DNA from: Bacteroidales bacterium
GTDB taxonomy: Bacteria; Bacteroidota; Bacteroidia; Bacteroidales; WCHB1-69
Direction: 5' to 3'
Assembly (NCBI GenBank): GCA_017394765.1
Contig: JAFPXF010000072.1
Span: 1 to 55,731, forward strand
DNA: 55,731 nucleotides
Shown: in pieces, positions 30,285 to 39,034 of the stretch
Layout of the letters: the number at the start of each line of letters is the position of its first letter
Numbering within the stretch: the first letter of the stretch is position 1
Notes under the pieces: model-generated
What the model saw: the letters and a program-made list of their open reading frames with translations, nothing else
Told to the model about the DNA's origin: nothing
Database searches by the model: none
Position numbers and translations under genes: made by a program

Positions 30285-30910
30285 AAGAGTTTTTTTTTAA
30301 TTGTTATAGATTTTTTTGTCTCTTTTTCTTCTTATATATCTAATACTTAATATTATACATTTTTATACATACTACAAATATTCAACTTGCAAAAATACAA
30401 TTTTTTTTTACACTTTTCTCATCTTCTTTTTTTTTTCTTCCTTTTTTTATCGCACACATCGTCTCTTCTCTATAAACCCTCTTCTCCCTGCCAAACGATT
30501 TTTTTCAAGGAAAAACCATCCTCTAAAGAGAATATTACTCTGTGAATAAGATATTTATATATTCGATGATTCAATGTTTTTTCTGTTTTACCCTCTCGTT
30601 TTTTGTTTATTTTGTATTTATTTATTGACTATTCATTGTTAATTTCTTTCTGTGTTTTGAGCGTTTTTTTTTCAATTTCCCGAAAAAACTTGTTTTTTCA
30701 CGCCCTGACGGCCAAAATCGTATGTAAAAATCTGACCATATTTCGGTTGATAAATAACTTTTTGAACTAATAGCGGAAAATTTAGTTAGAATCTTTTTCT
30801 TCTTATACCCCGCTCCGGCGCAAAAAGATACATTCTTGCGCATTTTTATATACTAATATAAATATTGTATATATATTATATATGTAAATGAAATATCAGA
30901 TATCAGTAGT
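30285..30910. other. 626-bp AT-rich non-coding stretch between adhesin C and priA
   Basis: Dominated by T and A tracts with no convincing gene. Two short open frames (about 30316-30549 plus and 30622-30843 minus) are low-complexity poly-K/F/L translations. It holds the candidate promoter of C at 30390-30397 and an AT palindromic stretch at about 30850-30885 near the end of priA. No clear GC hairpin terminator for priA is visible. Confidence 0.7.
30390..30397 (-). promoter_or_regulatory. Candidate -7 box for adhesin C (TATTTTTG)
   Basis: TATTTTTGC on the minus strand, 106 nt upstream of the ATG at 30284. It is the same octamer that precedes many genes in this window. The implied 5' leader is about 95-100 nt and very AT-rich. 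No clear -33 TTTG at the ideal spacing. Confidence 0.5.
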
Positions 30911-33406
30911 CTATGCGTCCACGTTCACCACCACCCGGATGGCCTTCATGCCTTTCTGCTGTTGAAAAGTCCTGAGGATGTTTTTCAGCATCCTTTTGTT
31001 CGCCGAGAGTTTCCCGTCTTTAGGCAACTTGATCCAGAAATCCTTGAGGAAGTAATTCTGCACACGGGAGACCAAGGGCGACTCGGGGCCAAGCACATGT
31101 CCGGGAAAGGCCGTGCGCAACGGTGCCGCCAATGCATCGGCGGCATCGGCCACTGTCTTCTCATCCGGATGCTTGAGCGTAACCTTCACCAAACGCGCCA
31201 CGGGCGGGTAACCGAACTCCCGCCGCTCCGCAATTTGGCTGACGTACATGGCGCTGAAGTCGTTGCTCTCCACATACCTCAACGCAGGATGATTCGGCTG
31301 GTAGGTCTGCACCACCACTTTGCCGGGCACCTCCTTGCGGCCCGCGCGACCACTCACTTGTGACAAAAGCTGGAATGCCCGCTCGAACGCCCGGAAGTCG
31401 GGATACGAGATGAGCGCATCGGCATTCAAGATGCCCACCACACTCACCCGGTCGAAGTCAAGTCCCTTGGTGACCATCTGCGTGCCCACCAAAATGTCGG
31501 TCGTATGCTGCTCGAAATCGCTGATGATCTGTTGGTGTCCATTTTTGGAACGTGTGGTATCAAGGTCCATGCGCGCGATGTGGGCGTTGGGGAAGATGGC
31601 CGCCAACGTCTCCTCCACCTTTTCGGTGCCAAAACCCTTCAACTCAATGTCGGTGCTGTGACACGTAGGGCACTCCGTGGGCACGTCAATGGCGTAGCCG
31701 CAATAGTGGCACTTCAGCAGGTTGGTGCGCTTGTGGTATGTCAGTGTCACATCGCAATATTTGCAGGTGGGCATGCTCTCGCAGGTGTGGCAAACCATAC
31801 GCACAGCATAGCCCCTTCGATTCTGGAAGAGGATGACCTGCTCTTTTTTGTCAAGAGCCTCCCCTATTTTCTCTATCAAGAAGTTGGAGAAGATGCCCTG
31901 CACTTGCCGCTGTTTGACGGCGGCAGCCATGTTGACAACCCAGATGTCCGGAAGTCGCCGGTTGGCATAGCGCTGGGTGAGCTGCACCAGCCCGTACTTG
32001 CCCTGCTCCACGTTGTAATAGCTCTCCAACGAGGGGGTTGCGGTGCCGAGGAGGGCGGGCGACTTGTGCAGGGCGGCCAACACCACAGCACAGTCGCGGG
32101 CATGGTAGCGCGGGGCGGGGTCCTGCTGCTTGTAGGAGGTGTCGTGCTCCTCATCGACAATGATGAGCCCTAAATTCTGGAAGGGCAACAACAACGCGGA
32201 GCGCGCACCCAGAATGAGCTGGTATTTCTGCGTCACCCCACTACCCTGCTCCAACACACGGTTCCAGATTTCAACCCGCTCGTATTCGTTGAAACGTGAA
32301 TGGTAAACCCCGACCTTGTCGCCGAAATAGCGGCGCAAACGGTTGACAATCTGTGTGGTAAGTGCAATCTCCGGCAACAGGTAGAGCACCTGACGACCCT
32401 GTTGCAGCACCTCATCGATGAGCTTGATATAGATTTCTGTCTTGCCGCTACCCGTCACACCGTGCAGCAACGTGACGGGATACCGGGCAAACTGCGCGTG
32501 AATTTGCTCAAAGCAAGTCTGCTGAGCCTCAGTGAGTTGTATGCTCTCCACCTCATCATGGGCGGAAATGTCCACCAAACGGGAGGTCACCACCTCTTCG
32601 GAAACCAGAATGCCCTTCTTGAGCAACGTCTGCAGACGGGCGGGTGACACCTCACGGGCCTGCAGCAGCTCGCTCCGGGGCACCGCCGCCGTGAAATCAT
32701 ACTTGCCCTCACGACGCGTCAACATCATGAATGACAGCAGCAAGTCGGCCTGCGGAGCAGTACGCGCACTACCGTTGAGCCGATCCAGCAGCGCCATGAA
32801 GGTCTCCTCTTCTGTAAATTCCTGTGCCAAACGAATATAGGTTTCCCTCTTCGGCTTATATGGGTTGCGAATCTCCTCATCGGTGACCACCACCCGCTTA
32901 TCAACCAACGACTTGATGATGGGCAGTATCTTCTGCACCTGGGCACTCTTGGCAACCTCGGCAACCGTCATCCGATCCTTGTGTACCAACGACTCGACGA
33001 TACGCAACTCGTATTCGTTGAGCATGGAGACATCCCCGCTGAAGTCGGGATGCAGCTTGATTTTGGTCTCCGAGGCTAATCGCAATGCGGAGGGCAGCGC
33101 GGAGGCCATCACCTCCCCGAGGGAGCACATGTAGTAATCGGCCATCCATTGCCATAGCTGAAACTGCCGTGCGGAGACAACAGGACGCTCGTCCATTACA
33201 TCAAGAATATACTTGGTAGCCAAAGCCTTAGGCGCTTCTGTGTGTACGCGCGTCACCAATCCCGAATAGAGCTTGCTACGTCCAAAGGGTACAATCACGC
33301 GCACACCGAACTCCACCTTTCCCTCCAAATCCTGCGGGACACGATAGGTAAAGGTCGCCTCCAACGGCAACGGCAGCAATATGTCGGCAAAGTAGGTGAG
33401 ACGCAT
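30911..33406 (-). CDS. priA: Primosomal protein N' (replication restart helicase PriA)
   Basis: 831 aa from the start MRLTYFADILLPLPL; an in-frame ATG five codons upstream (33421) is less likely because the family begins at this phrase. PriA reloads the replisome at stalled forks as a 3'-5' superfamily 2 helicase. Visible parts: N-terminal DNA-binding region (VPFGRSKLYSGLV), Walker A GVTGSGKTE at about residue 316, Walker B DEEH at about 415, and the zinc-binding cysteine cluster (CHTCESMPTCKYC, then CHYCGYAIDVPTECPTC) at about 535-590 inside the helicase core. The QVSGRAGR helicase motif is present. Length is normal for Bacteroidota. It is the last gene of the cell-wall operon, separated from the preceding gene by about 100 nt containing a long inverted repeat. 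Confidence 0.96.
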   Translation of the reverse strand: MRLTYFADILLPLPLEATFTYRVPQDLEGKVEFGVRVIVPFGRSKLYSGLVTRVHTEAPKALATKYILDVMDERPVVSARQFQLWQWMADYYMCSLGEVMASALPSALRLASETKIKLHPDFSGDVSMLNEYELRIVESLVHKDRMTVAEVAKSAQVQKILPIIKSLVDKRVVVTDEEIRNPYKPKRETYIRLAQEFTEEETFMALLDRLNGSARTAPQADLLLSFMMLTRREGKYDFTAAVPRSELLQAREVSPARLQTLLKKGILVSEEVVTSRLVDISAHDEVESIQLTEAQQTCFEQIHAQFARYPVTLLHGVTGSGKTEIYIKLIDEVLQQGRQVLYLLPEIALTTQIVNRLRRYFGDKVGVYHSRFNEYERVEIWNRVLEQGSGVTQKYQLILGARSALLLPFQNLGLIIVDEEHDTSYKQQDPAPRYHARDCAVVLAALHKSPALLGTATPSLESYYNVEQGKYGLVQLTQRYANRRLPDIWVVNMAAAVKQRQVQGIFSNFLIEKIGEALDKKEQVILFQNRRGYAVRMVCHTCESMPTCKYCDVTLTYHKRTNLLKCHYCGYAIDVPTECPTCHSTDIELKGFGTEKVEETLAAIFPNAHIARMDLDTTRSKNGHQQIISDFEQHTTDILVGTQMVTKGLDFDRVSVVGILNADALISYPDFRAFERAFQLLSQVSGRAGRKEVPGKVVVQTYQPNHPALRYVESNDFSAMYVSQIAERREFGYPPVARLVKVTLKHPDEKTVADAADALAAPLRTAFPGHVLGPESPLVSRVQNYFLKDFWIKLPKDGKLSANKRMLKNILRTFQQQKGMKAIRVVVNVDA

Positions 33407-33422
33407 ATTTTTGATTATCAAT

Positions 33423-33515
33423 TTATTAAGCTATTAAATTGTTGAATTGTTAGACTTGGTAATGTTTTTCATGGTTTTAGTAATTTAACAATCTAACAAC
33501 TTAATAGTTTAATAA
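33423..33515. repeat. Long imperfect inverted repeat between the type-1 binding-fold gene and priA
   Basis: The arms 33423-33454 and 33484-33515 (32 nt each) are nearly reverse-complementary. Each contains TTATTAA(G/A)CTATTAA followed by TTGTT units. The right arm overlaps the stop codon of the upstream gene. In the transcript this would form a long AT-rich hairpin with a loop of about 29 nt. It could slow or partly terminate transcription before priA, or be a dispersed repeat. Confidence 0.65.
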
Positions 33516-34639
33516 CCAACCGTTTGTATTCCCGTCTCCGTAACCTCCAAAAACTGGCTGTTGATGTTCTCGTAACCACCTTCGGGGATTTTGTCAAAAA
33601 TAAAATGGTATCCGATGGTCTCGGTCTTGACACGATCGAGGTCCATGTCATTGTAAAGGGCGGAAACAAAGTAGCGCGTGATATCGTATCCTTGGTAGGA
33701 GAAGGCTTCCAACGTGGGAGGCACACCGAATTTATCCAAATAATTGTGGACGAACACTTGTGTGCGCTCATTTTTCTTGTCAATATAATAATCACTGAAA
33801 AAGTGAATGTTAAGTTTGGTGTAGTACTCAATGTCGTATGTATGTACCTTCAACAGCTCTTCGGGCACCACCAAAACAATGTTTTCAGGTTGGCTCCTAT
33901 AAATAAGGTCGCGCGATACCATCATCATCTTCGCCGACTCATGGGTCAGCATGACCACAATGTTCTTTTTGTCGGATGACAACGAGGAGACCAGACTATT
34001 CTGCAACGGCAAGACCACAAAAGGAACATTGTGCGTCCTGAAATAGCGTGTATAGGCATTGTACTCCTTCTTGTTTTTGGTGGAATCCGCGTAAAGGATG
34101 ATTTGGCTTTGAGGGTACATGTCGGAGAAAAACGCTATTGTGGCGGCGCGCGTCTCCAACGAGGGCACCAACTTATAGACAAACTCATTGTCTTTCAAGA
34201 TGTCCGTGCGGGTGGTGAACGGATTCACAATGGGGATGCCATATTCCTTGGCATACTGTGCGGCGACGGAGAAAACAGGACCGAAGAAAGGCCCGACAAT
34301 CAAATCAACTCGGCTCATCAATTCGCGATCCTCCATGATGGAACGCAACTTGGCTTCGTTGTCGGTCACATCCTTGACGATGACATTGAGATGCACATTT
34401 TGTTCATTGAACTCATCGAGGGCTACTTGGGCACCAGCCCAAAAACCCATGAGCTGAAAAGAACCTATCTTTTGCAAGTCATTACAATCCTTGACACCAC
34501 TAACCAATTGGCTGTCATACTGTTTGGAATAAAACGGTATCAAGTACAGTATCGTCTTCTCCCCCGACAGGCTATTTTGTGCCGACAAAGGGAGGGCCAT
34601 AAGGGCCACAAGGGTGAATAAAAGGATCTTGTTTTTCAT
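33509..34639 (-). CDS. Secreted type-1 periplasmic-binding-fold protein in the PBP2/RodA operon
   Basis: 376 aa. The signal peptide MKNKILLFTLVALMALPLSA is followed by Q-N-S. The mature part has the two-lobed type-1 periplasmic binding fold: ILYLIPFYSKQYDSQLV, an alpha/beta lobe with LIVGPFFGPVFSVAAQYAKE and IPIVNPFTTRTD (about 115-145), then IILYADSTKNKKEYNAY and the C-lobe with EAFSYQGYDITRYFVSAL (about 310-330). Such proteins bind small ligands for ABC importers, but no importer genes are adjacent. LpoA, an outer-membrane activator of a class A PBP, uses the same fold, so a peptidoglycan-synthesis cofactor role is possible (inference). It starts 6 nt after rodA. It has no lipobox cysteine, so it is probably soluble in the periplasm. 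Confidence 0.8.
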   Translation of the reverse strand: MKNKILLFTLVALMALPLSAQNSLSGEKTILYLIPFYSKQYDSQLVSGVKDCNDLQKIGSFQLMGFWAGAQVALDEFNEQNVHLNVIVKDVTDNEAKLRSIMEDRELMSRVDLIVGPFFGPVFSVAAQYAKEYGIPIVNPFTTRTDILKDNEFVYKLVPSLETRAATIAFFSDMYPQSQIILYADSTKNKKEYNAYTRYFRTHNVPFVVLPLQNSLVSSLSSDKKNIVVMLTHESAKMMMVSRDLIYRSQPENIVLVVPEELLKVHTYDIEYYTKLNIHFFSDYYIDKKNERTQVFVHNYLDKFGVPPTLEAFSYQGYDITRYFVSALYNDMDLDRVKTETIGYHFIFDKIPEGGYENINSQFLEVTETGIQTVGY

Positions 34640-34645
34640 AACTTA

Positions 34646-35902
34646 TTAATTATCATTAAGTTTGATGAAAATAAACAACATTATGGTGAAGGCCCACAAA
34701 GAAGAGCCGCCATAACTGATGAAGGGCAGCGGAATGCCGATGATGGGCACCAACCCGATGGTCATGCCGATATTGATGAAGAAGTGAACGATGAGGATGC
34801 CCGCTATGCCATAGCCATAATAGCGGGCAAACGGGAGACGCTGTTTTTCGGCGAGCGACAGGATGCGGAAGATGAGGGCACCGAAAAGGCCGAACACCAC
34901 GAGGGTGCCCATGAAACCCCACTCTTCGCCGATGGCACAGAAGATGAAGTCGGTACTTTGTTCCGGCACGAACTTCAACTTGGTTTGAGTGCCTTTGAGG
35001 TATCCTTTCCCGAAAAAGCCGCCCGACCCGATGGCGATTTTGGACTGGTTGAGGTTAAAATCGGCGCCCTTGGGATCGGAAGTTTTTCCGAAGATGGTAT
35101 CGATACGCTCTTTCTGGTGAGGTTCAAAGACGTTCTCATAGAGGATGTTCACCGTAAAGACAAAGAGAACGCTGATCGCATAGACAATGATGTCGCGTCG
35201 CATATTCTTTTTCTGGGTCCTATCCTTGAACATGAAGATGATAAAGAAAACCGTCAGGAGTGCGAGGGTGTATGTTTCGTTGAAAATAAGGGTGAAGATG
35301 GCGATAAAAGCGGAAATAAAGGCAATGAGCAATATTTCGCCGCTCAGTCCTTCACGGTAAAAAAGAATGATAAAGGAGGCGAACACCAAGGCAGAACCGG
35401 CATCGTGCTGGAGCATAATCACCAAGACGGGAACAAGGATGATACTGCCCGCGAAAAGCCATCCATAACGTTTTTCACCGGAGGTTTTGCCTTCGTTGAA
35501 AAACTTGGCCAATGCCAAGGTGGTGGCCACTTTCATAAACTCTGTGGGTTGGATACTGAAGGTGCCGATCTTGATCCATGCTTTGGCACCCGATATTTCC
35601 GCACCTATAAACAACACTAAAACCATAAGTACCAGGCATACAGCGTAAAAGATATAGGCATAGTGTTGTATGATTTTACTGTCTGTCAACAAAACGATGA
35701 TACCCAACAACAACGAGGTACCAATCCAGATCATCTGCTTGCCATAGGGTTGTGAAAAGTCGAAGACTGCATTGGGACCTTCCGGGGTGTAGCAGGTGGA
35801 GTAAATAGTCACCCACCCTATCACCACCAGCAAGAGGTAATAGACGATTAGTCGGGCATCGAAGCCCTTCGCACCTTTTCTATGTAGGACGTCTCTTTGC
35901 AT
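34646..35902 (-). CDS. rodA: Rod shape-determining protein RodA (SEDS glycosyltransferase)
   Basis: 418 aa polytopic membrane protein of the SEDS family, which polymerises lipid II into glycan strands with its PBP2 partner. Ten or so hydrophobic segments are visible. Conserved SEDS phrases include GAKAWIKIGTFSIQPTEFMK (about 105-125), LQHDAGSALVF, QSKIAIGSGGFFGKGYLKGT, FVPEQSTDFIFCAIGEEWGF and PLPFISYGGSSL near the C-terminus. The gene begins directly after the mrdA stop (TAAATG, no gap), so the two are translationally coupled. Confidence 0.96.
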   Translation of the reverse strand: MQRDVLHRKGAKGFDARLIVYYLLLVVIGWVTIYSTCYTPEGPNAVFDFSQPYGKQMIWIGTSLLLGIIVLLTDSKIIQHYAYIFYAVCLVLMVLVLFIGAEISGAKAWIKIGTFSIQPTEFMKVATTLALAKFFNEGKTSGEKRYGWLFAGSIILVPVLVIMLQHDAGSALVFASFIILFYREGLSGEILLIAFISAFIAIFTLIFNETYTLALLTVFFIIFMFKDRTQKKNMRRDIIVYAISVLFVFTVNILYENVFEPHQKERIDTIFGKTSDPKGADFNLNQSKIAIGSGGFFGKGYLKGTQTKLKFVPEQSTDFIFCAIGEEWGFMGTLVVFGLFGALIFRILSLAEKQRLPFARYYGYGIAGILIVHFFINIGMTIGLVPIIGIPLPFISYGGSSLWAFTIMLFIFIKLNDN

Positions 35903-37705
35903 TTATCTGAAGGACAATTCTTTCATTCGTTTTTCAAGATCTTCGCGTTTTACTTCACCGTTGAGGTACTTTTCGGCCATCAGGGAGGCGATGGGGCATG
36001 CCACGGAGGCACCGAAGCCTCCGTTTTCCACGAGGCAGAAGATGACAATTTTCGGGTTGTTGGCAGGGGCGATGAGGGCGAACACAGAGTGGTCGGCACC
36101 ATGCGGGTTTTGGGCGGTGCCCGTCTTGCCGGCCACCTCGATGCCGGGAATCTGCGCACCGCGGCCCGTACCGGCCGTCACCACCATCTTCATGCCCTGC
36201 AGCACCGTGGCAAAATGCTGGGGCTTGATCTTAGAGTATATCTTTTCGCTGTACTGCGTGTTCAGGCTGTCGCGATGCCCGATGGCGCGTACCACGTGGG
36301 GTTTGATGTAATATCCCTGGTTGGCGATGACCGCCAGCATGTTGGCCATCTGCAACGGGGTCACGGCCGCCTCGCCCTGACCGATGCCCATGGAGACCAC
36401 CGTGTTGCCGTTCCAACTGTTGTTGTATTTCTTGTCGAAATAGGCGGCTGTGGGAATGCTGCCCTTCAGCTCGTATGGCAGGTCGGTATCATACTTTTGG
36501 GCAAAACCCATGGACATCATGTAATCCAACCAGGCGGTGTAAGCCTCGTCGATGTTCTTATATTTGCTCCTGTTGGAGAGGATGTTGTAATAGGCGCGAC
36601 AGAAGAAGGTGTTGCAAGACCGCTGGATGGCGCTATAGATGTTGAGGCCACCGCAGTTGTGGCAGTGAACCACATGACTGCCAATATGATACCCACCTCC
36701 AGAACAGCTATAAACAGTGGATGGGGTGATGATACCCTCTTGCAGGGCAATCAATCCGTTGGCCAACTTGAAGGTGGAGCCGGGCGGATAACTGGCCATC
36801 AGGGCGCGGTTGAAAAGCGGCTTTTTGGGATCCTCCAACAAGACACCGTAGTTTTTGGGACGGGCTGTGCCCACCAAGAGGTTGGGATCATAGCTCGGAG
36901 AGGAGATGATGCAGAGTATTTCGCCCGTCTTGGGTTCGATGGCCACAATACTGCCACGCTTGTTTTTCATCAGCTCCTCACCATAACGCTGGAGCTGCAG
37001 GTCGAGCGTACTCCAGATGGAAGTGCCGGGCACAGGCACCACATCCTCCGAACCGTTGTCGTACCTGCCCATTTCGCGGTTGTGAACATCCACCAACACC
37101 ACACGCTTGCCCTTGACACCGCGCAACACCGACTCATACGCCTTTTCGATACCGCTCTTGCCGATGTAGTCGCCCATCTTATAATAGTTGTCATTCTCCA
37201 TGTCTTGGTCGTTCACCTCGCTGACATAACCCAAAATATGGGCAGCGACAGGATTTGGATAGGAACGAAGTGTTCTGTTTTGCACGAAGAAACCAGGAAA
37301 TTCATACATTTTTTCCTGCAAAAAACCGTAATCCTCCTTCGAAATCTGCTGTTCGAACAGGGAAGGCAGGATTTTGGAGTATTTTACCGCCCGGGCAATC
37401 TTTTTCTCCACATCCTCCTTGGTGAGATCCAAAACACGACACAGCTCCGCCGTATCGAAGGAGCGCAACTCGTTGGGCACCACCATAAGGTCGTAGGCGG
37501 CATCGTTATAGACCAACAAAGAATCGTTACGATCATAGATCAAGCCACGGGCCGGGTGCTCCGTGATATAACGCAAAGCGTTTTGATTCGCCTTGTCCTT
37601 GTAGGTCTTGTTCATGACCTGCAGGGAAAAAAGGCGCACCAAGTATATCACGGCCAAGATGCCGACCAAGGCAATGATGATATAATATCGTTTCGAATTT
37701 TGCAC
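35903..37705 (-). CDS. mrdA: Penicillin-binding protein 2 (class B transpeptidase)
   Basis: 600 aa. One N-terminal membrane anchor (about residues 7-28, YYIIIALVGILAVIYLVRLF), a PBP dimerisation domain (ARGLIYDRNDSLLVYN), then the transpeptidase with the three active-site motifs: SxxK in SYPPGSTFK (about 302), SxN in QRSCNTFFC (about 365) and KTGTAQNP (about 523). It crosslinks side-wall peptidoglycan and pairs with RodA, whose gene follows with no gap. The polyprenyl synthetase stop is 6 nt upstream, so the cluster is one operon. Confidence 0.96.
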   Translation of the reverse strand: MQNSKRYYIIIALVGILAVIYLVRLFSLQVMNKTYKDKANQNALRYITEHPARGLIYDRNDSLLVYNDAAYDLMVVPNELRSFDTAELCRVLDLTKEDVEKKIARAVKYSKILPSLFEQQISKEDYGFLQEKMYEFPGFFVQNRTLRSYPNPVAAHILGYVSEVNDQDMENDNYYKMGDYIGKSGIEKAYESVLRGVKGKRVVLVDVHNREMGRYDNGSEDVVPVPGTSIWSTLDLQLQRYGEELMKNKRGSIVAIEPKTGEILCIISSPSYDPNLLVGTARPKNYGVLLEDPKKPLFNRALMASYPPGSTFKLANGLIALQEGIITPSTVYSCSGGGYHIGSHVVHCHNCGGLNIYSAIQRSCNTFFCRAYYNILSNRSKYKNIDEAYTAWLDYMMSMGFAQKYDTDLPYELKGSIPTAAYFDKKYNNSWNGNTVVSMGIGQGEAAVTPLQMANMLAVIANQGYYIKPHVVRAIGHRDSLNTQYSEKIYSKIKPQHFATVLQGMKMVVTAGTGRGAQIPGIEVAGKTGTAQNPHGADHSVFALIAPANNPKIVIFCLVENGGFGASVACPIASLMAEKYLNGEVKREDLEKRMKELSFR

Positions 37706-37711
37706 TTGTTC

Positions 37712-38671
37712 TTATTTCTCTCTGTTAATCAACTTTTTGGCCAAGTCTAACAACGCCGTTTTCTTCTCCTCCGCCACCTGCACCTGTTCCAAATCGCCGA
37801 AGGCTTGCTGCACATAGACCATGATCAAGTCTTCTGTGAACATTTTGACTTGAGTGTCGTCAAAAATGGCTCTGACCTCCTGGTATTTTCGCTCGAAATC
37901 GGTGGTGGGTGCGGCAAAAAGATGTGTCAGACGGTCGTATTGCTCAGGTGTTGCCAACTGCAAAGCCTTGAGATAGAGATAGGTCTTTTTGTTGTCCCGT
38001 ATATCACCACCGATGGTTTTTCCAAAAGTGCGTTCATCGCCATAGACATCGAGCACATCGTCGGTCAACTGGAAAGCCATGCCGAGGTGGATGCCGAAAT
38101 TGTAGAGGGCCTGCTGGCACATCGAGTCGGCGGAGACGAGCAAGGCACCGGCCTTGAGACAGCCTGCGAACATCACAGCTGTTTTCAAGCGGATCATGTT
38201 GAGATAATCCTCGATGCTCACCGTTTCTTTGGTCTCGAAGTCAAGGTCAAGCTGCTGTCCCTCACATATTTCCAACGATGTTCGGGAAAAAAGGTTGGCA
38301 ATGTTGATGATAATTTGCTTGTCGCATGGCAGCTTTAACAGTTGTTGGAACGCCATGATAGCCAAGGCGTCACCGGAAAGGATGGCGATGTTGCTGTTCC
38401 ATTTTTTGTAAACCGTCTCCCTGCCGCGCCGAATGGGCGCCATGTCCATAATATCATCATGGATCAAGGTGAAATTATGGAGCATCTCAAAGGCCATGGC
38501 GACGAGTTGGGCCTGTTCCGGATCGCCTCCTAACATTTCCACCACGTCGTGCACTAACTTGGGACGCAGCCGCTTACCTGGCTGCATCAATATGTATTCA
38601 ATTGGTTCATAAAGATTTACAGGAGTTCTTCCGACCAATATTTGTTGAAATTCTTGTTCTAAACTTTTCAC
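37712..38671 (-). CDS. Polyprenyl diphosphate synthase (trans-isoprenyl synthetase family)
   Basis: 319 aa. It has both aspartate-rich motifs that bind the Mg-diphosphate: DDIMDMAPIRRG (about residue 71) and DDVLDVYGD (about 202). Also present are GKRLRPKL near the N-terminus and the product-region phrases FEMLHNFTLIHDD and GDIRDNKKTYL. It condenses isopentenyl diphosphate with allylic diphosphates; whether the product is geranylgeranyl, octaprenyl or similar cannot be read from the sequence. It is first in the operon, ahead of PBP2 and RodA, which fits supply of a long-chain isoprenoid for quinones or carrier lipids. Undecaprenyl diphosphate itself is made by an unrelated cis family, so a direct carrier role is not implied. 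Confidence 0.92.
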   Translation of the reverse strand: MKSLEQEFQQILVGRTPVNLYEPIEYILMQPGKRLRPKLVHDVVEMLGGDPEQAQLVAMAFEMLHNFTLIHDDIMDMAPIRRGRETVYKKWNSNIAILSGDALAIMAFQQLLKLPCDKQIIINIANLFSRTSLEICEGQQLDLDFETKETVSIEDYLNMIRLKTAVMFAGCLKAGALLVSADSMCQQALYNFGIHLGMAFQLTDDVLDVYGDERTFGKTIGGDIRDNKKTYLYLKALQLATPEQYDRLTHLFAAPTTDFERKYQEVRAIFDDTQVKMFTEDLIMVYVQQAFGDLEQVQVAEEKKTALLDLAKKLINREK

Positions 38672-38695
38672 AATTCGCGTATTTTAATAATCGGG

Positions 38696-38703
38696 CAAAA
38701 ATA
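38696..38703 (-). promoter_or_regulatory. Candidate promoter of the polyprenyl synthetase-PBP2-RodA-priA operon
   Basis: TATTTTTGC on the minus strand, 24 nt upstream of the ATG at 38671, giving a leader of about 18-20 nt. Confidence 0.6.
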
Positions 38704-38786
38704 CGAAAAAAAGGGGATAAGGCACGGGAATCTTTACAAGAGTCTTCTTTCGGCACACAATTTAATAATCGGCAATGACATAAAGA

Positions 38787-38812
38787 AAGAGGATGCCGAA
38801 AAGCATCCTCTT
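38787..38812 (-). terminator. Terminator of tRNA-Leu
   Basis: Perfect 10-bp stem AAGAGGATGC (38787-38796) and GCATCCTCTT (38803-38812) with a 6-nt loop, 9 nt past the tRNA 3' end. On the minus strand it is followed by a short T/A tail. Confidence 0.8.
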
Positions 38813-38820
38813 TACTGTTG

Positions 38821-38904
38821 TACCGAAGGCCGGGATCGAACCGGCACGAGTGTTACCTCATTGGTTTTTGAGACCAACGCGTCTACCGATTCCGCCACTT
38901 CGGC
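38821..38904 (-). tRNA. tRNA-Leu (anticodon CAA)
   Basis: 84-nt cloverleaf on the minus strand. Acceptor arm GCCGAAG/CTTCGGT closed with a terminal G-U pair and discriminator A. Anticodon stem TTGGT/ACCAA with loop CTCAAAA gives anticodon CAA, reading TTG codons. A long variable arm (TGAGGTAACACTC region) and the T-arm GCCGGTTCGATCCCGGC are typical of class II leucine tRNA. The 3' CCA is not encoded. Confidence 0.95.
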
Positions 38905-38917
38905 TCAAAAACGGCGG

Positions 38918-38925
38918 CAAAAATA
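38918..38925 (-). promoter_or_regulatory. Candidate -7 box for tRNA-Leu
   Basis: TATTTTTGCCGCC on the minus strand, 14 nt upstream of the mature tRNA 5' end, so the primary transcript would need little 5' trimming. Confidence 0.55.
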
Positions 38926-39021
38926 CACTTTTTTCCGATATGACAACCCTTTTTGGAAATATTTTTTTCGCACCTAAAAGAAACGCTTTGTCTTTTCGCA
39001 CCTGTTTGTTTTAGATTATCG

Positions 39022-39029
39022 TATTTTTG
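39022..39029 (+). promoter_or_regulatory. Candidate -7 box touching the start codon of the GH114-like lipoprotein
   Basis: TATTTTTG followed by CCGCT and the ATG at 39035. With the usual spacing between -7 box and transcription start, the mRNA would begin within a few bases of the ATG, that is, leaderless or nearly so. A TTTG at 39005-39008 is closer than the ideal -33 spacing. Confidence 0.5.
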
Positions 39030-39034
39030 CCGCT

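Noticed and set aside
30316..30843. Small open frames in the AT-rich gap (30316-30549 plus, 30622-30843 minus)
   Set aside because: Translations are runs of F, L, I and K, or K/S-rich, from homopolymer tracts, without start signals or conserved motifs.
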